Below are positions 7,802 through 14,358 of a stretch of 35,243 bases of DNA, piece by piece. Made by a program: the position numbers and the translations under genes. Source of the stretch: Bacteroidota bacterium (GTDB lineage: Bacteria; Bacteroidota; Bacteroidia; Flavobacteriales; Flavobacteriaceae); assembly GCA_023390775.1 (NCBI GenBank), contig JAEWCF010000074.1:1-35243 (forward strand), read 5' to 3'. Every line of letters begins with the position of its first letter. Position 1 is the first letter of the stretch. The notes beneath the pieces were generated by a model. The model was not told the DNA's origin. It was given only the letters and a program-made list of their open reading frames with translations, and did not search any database.

Positions 7802-8701
7802 ATGAAGATGAAAATGATCAAACAGGCCGCCACCATCGGACTCGTGATTCTAATGAGCGGGCTCCTGATCCATGCGGTTCCCGAAGAAACCAAGAAACAG
7901 ATTACCGGCGAGGGCACCTCGCGCTATTTCCCTGTCGCAGTTGATTTTGCAGGCGAACCGGCACCGCTCAACATCACCGATGTGCGCGAACGCTTTGACC
8001 GGGAGTTGTTGGTCAACGCCAACCTCGATGCGACCACGCTGCTCATCATCAAACGCGCCAACCGCTATTTTCCCATCATCGAACCCATCCTGGCCAAGAA
8101 CGGCGTCCCCGACGATTTTAAATATCTCGCGGTGATCGAAAGCGGGTTGGTGCACGCGACTTCACCGGCCGGTGCGCGCGGCATCTGGCAGTTCATGCCC
8201 GATACGGCGCGTGGATACGGGATGGAGGTCAATGAAGTTGTCGATGAGCGCTACCATCTGGAAAAATCCACCGAGGCCGCCTGCCGGTACCTGTTGGCGT
8301 CAAAGCAAAAATTTGGCTCGTGGACGCTTGCAGCCGCCGCTTACAATGGCGGAAACAACGGCGTAAACCGCCAGATCGAGATGCAAAAGGTAACCGATTA
8401 CTACGACCTTCACTTAACCGAAGAGACCGCCCGTTACGTATTCCGGATCCTGGCGCTCAAGGAAATCATGAAGAACCCTCAACAGTACGGTTTTACGATC
8501 GCCCCCGAAGAACTTTATGAGAATCTGCCCGTTCGCAAGGTTGAGGTTGACTCCACGATCAATGACCTGGCCTCTTTTGCCAAAAATGAGGGCATCAACT
8601 ACAAGATCCTGAAGATTCACAACCCGTGGCTGAGGGATAGGAAGCTGTTGAATAACAGCCGCAAGAAATACGTGATAGATATTCCTACCAAAGGGTATTA
8701 A
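7802..8701 (+). CDS. Lytic murein transglycosylase (Slt/MltD-like)
   Basis: A 299-residue exported transglycosylase that would cleave the MurNAc-GlcNAc bond of peptidoglycan with 1,6-anhydro product formation. An N-terminal hydrophobic segment (about 8-26) serves as signal or anchor. The GH23 domain (about 85-210) shows the catalytic glutamate E113 in VIESGLVHATSPAGARGIWQ, followed by FMPDTARGYG and AAAYNGGNNGV, all hallmarks of family 1 (MltD/Slt). The C-terminal part (about 215-299) resembles the linker seen in MltD but has no clear LysM repeats, so it is a short version. Starts at codons 1, 3 or 5 are all possible. A strong hairpin terminator follows the stop. Confidence 0.88.
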   Translation: MKMKMIKQAATIGLVILMSGLLIHAVPEETKKQITGEGTSRYFPVAVDFAGEPAPLNITDVRERFDRELLVNANLDATTLLIIKRANRYFPIIEPILAKNGVPDDFKYLAVIESGLVHATSPAGARGIWQFMPDTARGYGMEVNEVVDERYHLEKSTEAACRYLLASKQKFGSWTLAAAAYNGGNNGVNRQIEMQKVTDYYDLHLTEETARYVFRILALKEIMKNPQQYGFTIAPEELYENLPVRKVEVDSTINDLASFAKNEGINYKILKIHNPWLRDRKLLNNSRKKYVIDIPTKGY

Positions 8702-8729
8702 AAAAAACCGCCATTCGGCGGTTTTTTTT
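8701..8729 (+). terminator. Rho-independent terminator after the transglycosylase
   Basis: ACCGCC (8707-8712), loop ATTC, GGCGGT (8717-8722), then a run of eight T. An upstream A-tract could lengthen the stem. It directly follows the stop codon. Confidence 0.85.
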
Positions 8730-8747
8730 GTGTTTTTAAAAGAGAAG

Positions 8748-9366
8748 GTTTGCGGCGCCTGCGGCGCCGAATGCCTACCGGCGGTTTACTTTTGGCTGGC
8801 GCACCAAAAGTAACAAAAGTGCGCTGGCGGCTCTGTCCAAACCTTGATTTCTACGTCGCGCCGCTCCCACGCGCCCTAAGCCGCTCGTCGTTCCTCCTCG
8901 TCTCTACGGGCGCTTTCAAGGGCCTGCGCTGCGGCGCTTCCTCGAAATCTACGGTTCTCCCAGAAGCCGCTTGAGCGGCCGCGTATCGCCGGAGGGTTAT
9001 CTTTCGAATATTAGTGGGAGGGAAGGGATGTTTTGAATGCGGCCGCGTGTCGCCCGCATGATTTTCTTTCGTCGGAGCTTATTACCAATATGATGACGAT
9101 TTGATCAATGTCAATTTTGGATGAACGGCAGCTCATGCGGCTTGTGGGTTCCTGCGTGAAAAATCAAAGAGGATCGCGGCTAAAAATCGGCGCTGTTTGA
9201 GCATCGGCGAAGCCATGCGAGTTCGGCGATTTTCCCGCGAGCGTCTTTAGATTTTTAGCAGGGTTCCGCCGCCGCCGCCTTTTTGTTTCTTTTGCGGCGA
9301 AGCAAAAGAAAACCGCCGGTAGGCCCTCGGCATCGAAGATGCCACCAGCCGCACCGCAGGTGCAAA
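8748..9366. repeat. Non-coding element with inverted-repeat ends
   Basis: About 620 bp without a credible gene. GCCTACCGGCGGTT (8773-8786) is matched perfectly in inverse at 9311-9324, and similarity continues on both sides. The left end has the perfect hairpin ACTTTTGG / CCAAAAGT (8788-8811), and the right end has CTTTTGC / GCAAAAG (9289-9308). Inside, GCGGCCGCGTATCGCC and GCGGCCGCGTGTCGCC occur as near-direct repeats (near 8977 and 9040). Similar ACTTTTGGCTGGCGCACCAA text is recalled from other Bacteroidota intergenic regions. The 74-codon frame at 8750-8974 is a by-product. It may be a non-autonomous mobile element or its remnant; no transposase is present. Confidence 0.6.
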
Positions 9367-9376
9367 AAAAGGAACC

Positions 9377-9420
9377 GCCGTTTTCCCCAACGGCAAAAAA
9401 AAACCGCTATCCGGCGGTTT
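9377..9420 (-). terminator. Terminator hairpin after the 9423-9938 gene
   Basis: Read on the minus strand, ACCGC (complement of 9414-9418) pairs with GCGGT (complement of 9403-9407), followed by about nine T. It lies right after the stop at 9423. A second hairpin, GCCGTT / AACGGC (9377-9394), lies beyond it. Confidence 0.75.
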
Positions 9421-9422
9421 TT

Positions 9423-9938
9423 TTAAATTTTCTTCATTTGTTCCTTCATCATCGAAATCTGCTCTTTCAGCATGTTGTGCTTGTCAAGCTTCTTGGCTTC
9501 ATTGAGCAAATTCGTCGCCTCAAGCTTGCGTCGGCGGGAAAGCGCCACACCGGCCAGATTGAGCTTGGCGACCGCGAGGTCCATGTCCATGGAAAGGCCC
9601 AGTTCAATGGCTTTTTTAAAGTACTTTTCGGCCTGGATGAGGTTGGTCTGCGAAAGCATGATCCCGTGCAGGTAATTGAAGTAACCTTGCTGTTTGCGCA
9701 CAAGCGCCGTTTCGGGGTTGCGGATCTTGCCCAGCCACTTTTGAGCACCCGCAAAATCTTGCTTCCGAAGGCGCAAAAATGCCAGCAGGATAAACTCGTT
9801 TTTGAAGTACAGGAAGATCGGGATGACCGAGAGCAGAATCAGGAAAATGCCGTTTCCGGTATAGCCGTCAACAATCTGCCAAATACCCAGTGCAATGAGC
9901 AATCCGGCCAGCGCAAGTTTGATATTTCGGTGGAACAT
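9423..9938 (-). CDS. Membrane-anchored protein with TPR-like helices
   Basis: A 171-residue protein. Two N-terminal hydrophobic segments (about 7-24 and 28-45) anchor it. A soluble part of helical pairs (about 55-150) follows, with the TPR-like stretch AEKYFKKAIELGLSMDMDLA and a charged C-terminal helix. The start is set at MFHRNIK because a -7 box (TACCTTTG, 9966-9959 on the minus strand) lies just upstream. A longer frame to 10211 would run through the rpmH promoter and gene and is rejected. It is divergent from rpmH. Function is not known; a small scaffold or assembly factor is conceivable. Confidence 0.75.
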   Translation of the reverse strand: MFHRNIKLALAGLLIALGIWQIVDGYTGNGIFLILLSVIPIFLYFKNEFILLAFLRLRKQDFAGAQKWLGKIRNPETALVRKQQGYFNYLHGIMLSQTNLIQAEKYFKKAIELGLSMDMDLAVAKLNLAGVALSRRRKLEATNLLNEAKKLDKHNMLKEQISMMKEQMKKI

Positions 9939-9958
9939 GATGTCAATTTTAGTGGGTG

Positions 9959-9966
9959 CAAAGGTA
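9959..9966 (-). promoter_or_regulatory. -7 element for the 9423-9938 gene
   Basis: On the minus strand TACCTTTG matches TAnnTTTG, about 20 nt before the ATG at 9938. It sets the start of this gene. Confidence 0.55.
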
Positions 9967-9999
9967 GCAAAAGATTTAAAATTATTTTTCCAAAAGACC

Positions 10000-10029
10000 T
10001 TGCCCGTGAAAAAACACTTTGTATATTTG
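10000..10029 (+). promoter_or_regulatory. rpmH promoter
   Basis: TTG at 10000-10002 and TATATTTG at 10022-10029, spaced 19 nt apart, match the Flavobacterium-type promoter (TTG, 17-23 nt, TAnnTTTG). It is about 60 nt before the rpmH ATG. This is the best promoter in the window. Confidence 0.7.
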
Positions 10030-10088
10030 CACCCGGTTATTGGATAACCATCCACTGTCAAAAAGTTAAGCATTAAAGATATACAGCA

Positions 10089-10250
10089 ATGAGCAAAAGA
10101 ACGTTTCAACCATCGAAGAGGAAAAGAAGGAACAAGCATGGATTTATGGACAGAATGGCCACTGCGAATGGAAGGAAAGTTCTTGCGCGCAGAAGGGCGA
10201 AAGGCCGTCACAAACTGACTGTCTCATCTGAGCCACGACACAAAAAATAA
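10089..10250 (+). CDS. rpmH: 50S ribosomal protein L34
   Basis: A 53-residue, very basic protein starting MSKRTFQPSKRKRRNKHGFM and continuing DRMATANGRKVLARRRAKGR, the textbook L34 sequence, with a slightly long C-terminal tail (HKLTVSSEPRHKK) of the kind seen in Bacteroidota. It is a structural protein of the large ribosomal subunit. It has its own strong promoter (10000-10029) and its own terminator (10268-10297), so it is a single-gene unit here. The usual bacterial neighbours dnaA and rnpA are absent from the window. Confidence 0.97.
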   Translation: MSKRTFQPSKRKRRNKHGFMDRMATANGRKVLARRRAKGRHKLTVSSEPRHKK

Positions 10251-10267
10251 TGTTTGAGAAAGCAAAT

Positions 10268-10297
10268 AAGGCGTTACCACCAGTAGCGCCTTTTTTT
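10268..10297 (+). terminator. rpmH terminator
   Basis: AAGGCGTTAC (10268-10277), loop CACCA, GTAGCGCCTT (10283-10292), with one G-U pair in a 10-bp stem, then a T run. It lies 18 nt after the rpmH stop. Confidence 0.85.
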
Positions 10298-10317
10298 ATA
10301 CCTTGTTCAGTCGAAGT

Positions 10318-10580
10318 CACAAGTCTTAAGGTCTTAAAGTCATAAGGGCGGATATCGCGGACGTTCATTGCCGAATTGATTTTTAAAAGCTGATCCGGCT
10401 GTTCGCTGCAAGCTTTTTTAAAAACCACCACTTTGAATCCGCTTTCAAAAGCTTCCGTTGGTCGCTTTTAAAAACGGCTAAAGTTCGGTGGTTTTTCGCA
10501 AAAGGCTTTTCACTGCCATCCGGGCTAGATCGTGAACTTTTCCTGATTTATGACCTTAAGACTTTACGACCTTATGACAA
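10318..10580. repeat. Nested inverted-repeat element between rpmH and carB
   Basis: The 376-nt gap before carB holds a nested structure. Outer arms are GTCTTAAGGTCTTAAAGTCA-like at about 10320-10345 and its inverted counterpart at about 10548-10575; each arm is itself made of GTC(T/A)TAAG-type units. Inner arms are AAAAACCACC (10420-10429) and GGTGGTTTTT (10487-10496), a perfect 10-bp inverted repeat whose similarity extends inward. On the minus strand it reads CTAGCCCGGATGGCAGTGAA, a text I recall from intergenic repeats in Flavobacterium. No reading frame is convincing. Confidence 0.6.
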
Positions 10581-10583
10581 AAC

Positions 10584-10626
10584 ATAACTTATAACCCACA
10601 ACTCACAACTCACAACCAACTACTAC
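10584..10626 (+). repeat. Short ACAACTC-type tandem repeat before carB
   Basis: CACAACTCACAACTCACAAC is a tandem run of about 8-bp units that ends some 10 nt before the carB ATG. Comparable degenerate repeats precede the starts of the genes at 612 and 1995. It may be only a dispersed repeat or may shape the 5' leader. Confidence 0.6.
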
Positions 10627-13479
10627 ATGCCCAAAGACACCACCATCAAATCCGTCCTCATCATCGGCTCAGGGCCCATCGTCATTGGCCAGGCCTGCGA
10701 ATTCGACTATGCCGGCTCACAGGCGGCGCGCTCCATCCGCGAGGAAGGCATCGAGGTCATCCTGATCAATTCCAATCCGGCCACGATCATGACCGATCCC
10801 CAAATGGCCGATCACGTCTACCTCAAGCCGCTCACGACCAAAAGCATCATCGAAATATTGAAGGCGCATCCGCAGATCGACGCGGTGCTTCCCACCATGG
10901 GCGGCCAGACGGCGCTCAACCTCTGCCTCGAAGCCGACGAAAAGGGCATCTGGCAGGACTTCGGGGTGCGACTGATCGGGGTTGACATCAACGCCATCAA
11001 CATCACCGAGGACCGCGAGCAGTTCAAGCAACTGCTCGAGCGCATCGGGGTTCCGGCGGCACCGGCCAAGACGGCCAACTCCTTTTTGAAAGGCAAGGAA
11101 ATTGCGCAGGAATTCGGGTTTCCGCTGGTGATCCGGCCCTCGTTTACCCTGGGCGGGACCGGTGCGGCCTTCGTGCACAAAAAAGAAGATTTTGACGACC
11201 TGCTCACGCGCGGGCTCGAGGCATCGCCCATCCACGAGGTGCTCATCGACAAGGCGCTCCTGGGCTGGAAGGAATACGAACTCGAATTACTTCGGGACAA
11301 AAATGACAATGTGGTCATCATCTGTTCCATCGAAAACATGGACCCGATGGGCATCCACACCGGCGATTCGATCACGGTGGCCCCAGCCATGACGCTCTCC
11401 GACCGGACGTTCCAGAAGATGCGCGACATGGCGATCTTGATGATGCGTTCCATCGGAAACTTTGCGGGCGGCTGCAATGTGCAGTTCGCCGTCTCGCCCG
11501 ATGAAAAGGAAGACATCGTCGCCATCGAGATCAACCCGCGCGTGTCGCGTTCGTCGGCACTTGCCTCCAAGGCTACGGGATATCCCATCGCCAAGATCGC
11601 GTCGAAACTCGCGCTCGGCTATCATCTGGACGAACTGCAGAACCAGATCACCAAGACCACATCGGCATTGTTTGAGCCCACGCTCGATTATGTAATAGTC
11701 AAGATTCCGCGCTGGAACTTTGACAAGTTCGAGGGCGCCGACCGTACGCTCGGGCTGCAGATGAAATCGGTGGGGGAGGTGATGGGCATAGGCCGGTCTT
11801 TCCAGGAAGCGCTGCACAAGGCGACGCAATCGCTCGAGATCAAGCGCAACGGCATCGGCGCCGACGGCAAGGGCTATCGGAACTACGAGCAGATCATCGA
11901 CAAGCTCACGCACGCCAGTTGGGACCGCGTCTTCGTCATTTACGATGCCATCGCCCTGGGCATCCCGCTTTCGCGCATCCATGAGATTACCAAAATAGAC
12001 ATGTGGTTCCTCAGGCAATACGAGGAACTCTATCTGCTCGAAAAGGAAATCTCGACCTTCAAGATCGACACGCTTCCGCGCGAACTGCTGCTCGAGGCCA
12101 AGCAAAAAGGCTACGGCGACCGCCAGATCGCGCACATGATGGGCTGTCTGGAAAGCCAGGTGTACAAGCTCCGCGAGCAGATGAACATCAACCGCGTGTA
12201 CAAGCTCGTCGATACCTGCGCCGCCGAATTCAAGGCTTCCACACCGTACTATTATTCGACTTTTGAGGCCGGGATCGAGACCGCCGACGGCAAATCATAC
12301 GTCCATAACGAGAGCGTCGTGAGCGACCGGAAAAAAGTGGTCGTTTTGGGCTCGGGTCCAAACCGGATCGGGCAGGGGATTGAATTTGACTACTCCTGTG
12401 TCCACGGCGTATTGGCCGCGCGCGAATGCGGGTACGAGACCATCATGATCAATTGCAACCCGGAGACCGTCTCGACCGATTTCGACATCGCCGACAAACT
12501 CTACTTCGAACCCGTTTTCTGGGAACACATCTACGACATCATCCGCCACGAAAAGCCCGAAGGCGTCATCGTGCAGCTCGGCGGACAGACCGCGCTCAAG
12601 CTCGCCGAAAAACTCGACCGTTACGGCATCAGGATCTTTGGGACCAGTTTCGACGCGCTCGACCTTGCCGAGGACCGCGGACGGTTTTCGACGCTGCTAG
12701 AAGAATTGAAGATCCCGTTCCCGAAGTTCGGGGTGGCGCAAAACGCCGACGAGGCCTCCGCACTGGCCGATGTTTTGGACTTCCCGCTTTTGGTGCGCCC
12801 GTCTTATGTTTTGGGAGGACAGGGCATGAAGATCGTCATTAACAAGGAAGAACTCGAGGCGCACGTCATCGATCTGTTGAAAAACATTCCCGGAAACAAA
12901 CTCCTTCTGGACCACTATCTGGACGGGGCCATCGAGGCCGAGGCCGATGCGATCTGCGACGGCGAGAACGTCTACATCATCGGGATCATGGAGCACATCG
13001 AGCCATGCGGGATCCACTCCGGCGACTCGAATGCGACGCTTCCGCCTTTCAATCTCGGCGAATTCGTTATGCAGCAGATCAAGGACCACACGCACAAGAT
13101 CGCGCTCGCGCTTAAGACAGTGGGCCTGATCAACATCCAGTTTGCCATCAAGGACGATACGGTCTACATCATCGAGGCGAATCCGCGGGCGTCCCGCACG
13201 GTTCCCTTCATTGCCAAAGCGTATGGCGAGCCGTACGTGAACTATGCCACCAAGGTCATGCTGGGCGAAAAGAAGGTCACCGATTTCAAGTTCAACCCCA
13301 AATTATCGGGTTTTGCGATCAAGCAACCGGTGTTCTCCTTCAGCAAGTTCCCGAATGTCAACAAGGCGCTCGGTCCCGAAATGAAGTCCACGGGCGAAAG
13401 CATCCTGTTTATTGAAGATCTTAAGGACGACCAATTCTACGAGTTGTACTCGCGGCGCAAGATGTACCTGAGCCGTTAA
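10627..13479 (+). CDS. carB: Carbamoyl-phosphate synthase large subunit
   Basis: A 950-residue enzyme subunit that makes carbamoyl phosphate from bicarbonate, ammonia (delivered by CarA) and two ATP, feeding pyrimidine and arginine synthesis. It has two homologous ATP-grasp halves. The first begins VLIIGSGPIVIGQACEFDYA with PTMGGQTALN at 89-98; the second begins VVVLGSGPNRIGQGIEFDYS (from about 570) with VQLGGQTALK near 649. An oligomerisation region lies between. The protein ends soon after the second ATP-grasp domain and lacks the MGS-like allosteric domain of the roughly 1070-residue E. coli type, where UMP and ornithine bind. This short form is, as I recall, usual in Flavobacteriia. carA is not in the window. 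Confidence 0.95.
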   Translation: MPKDTTIKSVLIIGSGPIVIGQACEFDYAGSQAARSIREEGIEVILINSNPATIMTDPQMADHVYLKPLTTKSIIEILKAHPQIDAVLPTMGGQTALNLCLEADEKGIWQDFGVRLIGVDINAINITEDREQFKQLLERIGVPAAPAKTANSFLKGKEIAQEFGFPLVIRPSFTLGGTGAAFVHKKEDFDDLLTRGLEASPIHEVLIDKALLGWKEYELELLRDKNDNVVIICSIENMDPMGIHTGDSITVAPAMTLSDRTFQKMRDMAILMMRSIGNFAGGCNVQFAVSPDEKEDIVAIEINPRVSRSSALASKATGYPIAKIASKLALGYHLDELQNQITKTTSALFEPTLDYVIVKIPRWNFDKFEGADRTLGLQMKSVGEVMGIGRSFQEALHKATQSLEIKRNGIGADGKGYRNYEQIIDKLTHASWDRVFVIYDAIALGIPLSRIHEITKIDMWFLRQYEELYLLEKEISTFKIDTLPRELLLEAKQKGYGDRQIAHMMGCLESQVYKLREQMNINRVYKLVDTCAAEFKASTPYYYSTFEAGIETADGKSYVHNESVVSDRKKVVVLGSGPNRIGQGIEFDYSCVHGVLAARECGYETIMINCNPETVSTDFDIADKLYFEPVFWEHIYDIIRHEKPEGVIVQLGGQTALKLAEKLDRYGIRIFGTSFDALDLAEDRGRFSTLLEELKIPFPKFGVAQNADEASALADVLDFPLLVRPSYVLGGQGMKIVINKEELEAHVIDLLKNIPGNKLLLDHYLDGAIEAEADAICDGENVYIIGIMEHIEPCGIHSGDSNATLPPFNLGEFVMQQIKDHTHKIALALKTVGLINIQFAIKDDTVYIIEANPRASRTVPFIAKAYGEPYVNYATKVMLGEKKVTDFKFNPKLSGFAIKQPVFSFSKFPNVNKALGPEMKSTGESILFIEDLKDDQFYELYSRRKMYLSR

Positions 13480-14303
13480 CCCGCAGATTCCGCATAGCGC
13501 GCAAAATTGTCGAGAATGGACTGCCAACCTTGGCGCTGCATTTCCACGGGATGCGTGCCTTCCGGCTCGAAAGTCTCGGTGATGCGGGTTCCCCCATCGG
13601 TTACCTCGAACGCGATGGAAACCTTGCGCCCGTCCGCTATCTCGTATTCGATCAACGATTGCGGTTCGATACGGCTGTAGGTGCCTTCGAAATCGAAGTT
13701 CATGCTCCCGTCGCGTGCGGCCATCGTTGAGCTGAAGCGTCCGCCCTCGCGAAGATCGTTCTCCGACCTTGGGCAGTGCCATTCAGGAGTCGCAAAATTC
13801 CAGTTGACGATGTGTTTGGGATCGGTCCAGATTTCCCATGCTTTTGAGGGTGGAACCGATGTGTAAGCGTGAATAGTGATCATCGAAAGAAAATTTTGAA
13901 GGGCCGGCATGAATTGGGACCAGCCCTGGTTGAAGTTATCAGAAGAAAGTTCGGGGTTACCGGCCGGGTCAAATGACCGCAAACCCGAATGGACGAGTTC
14001 AAGCCGTGTTCCGCCCGCATCGGGAATCAGCCTGAATTCCAGAAGCGACTCTCCTGGATAGCCGGCATAACGCCATTTATACGAAATCAGTTCAGGCTTT
14101 TGGGACGAAACGACTTTCCACAAATGGACAAAGTCGCGGCCACCATGTGACACGGTGAACTGGGTTTCAAATCCGGGGATGGGCCTGAATCCCGGCATCA
14201 TCGGGAAATACCATTGGCGCATCAATACTGGGTCGGTAAGGGCGTCCCACACACTATCGGGCGGGTGGGGCAGGCGTTTGACCTTGACCACATTGTCTTC
14301 CAT
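13476..14303 (-). CDS. Tandem SRPBCC (AHSA1-like) domain protein
   Basis: A 275-residue cytoplasmic protein made of two SRPBCC/AHSA1-type domains in series, about 1-140 and 141-275. Both have the family opening (PPDSVWDALTDPVLMRQWYF and PPSKAWEIWTDPKHIVNWNF) and end in an amphipathic helix (NQGWSQFMPALQNFLS and RQGWQSILDNFARYAES). M141 sits exactly where a free-standing second protein would begin, so this looks like an in-frame fusion of two adjacent genes. The fold binds hydrophobic ligands or assists chaperones; the ligand is unknown. Its 3' end overlaps the carB stop by 4 nt, tail to tail. It is divergent from the CotH gene. Confidence 0.82.
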   Translation of the reverse strand: MEDNVVKVKRLPHPPDSVWDALTDPVLMRQWYFPMMPGFRPIPGFETQFTVSHGGRDFVHLWKVVSSQKPELISYKWRYAGYPGESLLEFRLIPDAGGTRLELVHSGLRSFDPAGNPELSSDNFNQGWSQFMPALQNFLSMITIHAYTSVPPSKAWEIWTDPKHIVNWNFATPEWHCPRSENDLREGGRFSSTMAARDGSMNFDFEGTYSRIEPQSLIEYEIADGRKVSIAFEVTDGGTRITETFEPEGTHPVEMQRQGWQSILDNFARYAESAG

Positions 14304-14313
14304 GCCATCTTTT

Positions 14314-14341
14314 TTTGAGCCATTAAATTAGGTTATATTTG
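14314..14341 (+). promoter_or_regulatory. Promoter of the CotH-type gene
   Basis: TTTG (14314-14317) and TATATTTG (14334-14341) with 16 nt between. The ATG follows 17 nt after the -7 box. Confidence 0.6.
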
Positions 14342-14358
14342 CTGCCTATCATCGTTTT

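Noticed and set aside
8750..8974. 74-codon frame in the inverted-repeat element
   Set aside because: It runs through the terminal inverted repeat and hairpin, so its sequence is explained by the element rather than by a protein.
9339..10076. Plus-strand frame of 245 codons antisense to the small membrane protein
   Set aside because: It crosses two terminator hairpins and the rpmH promoter and lacks a family match.
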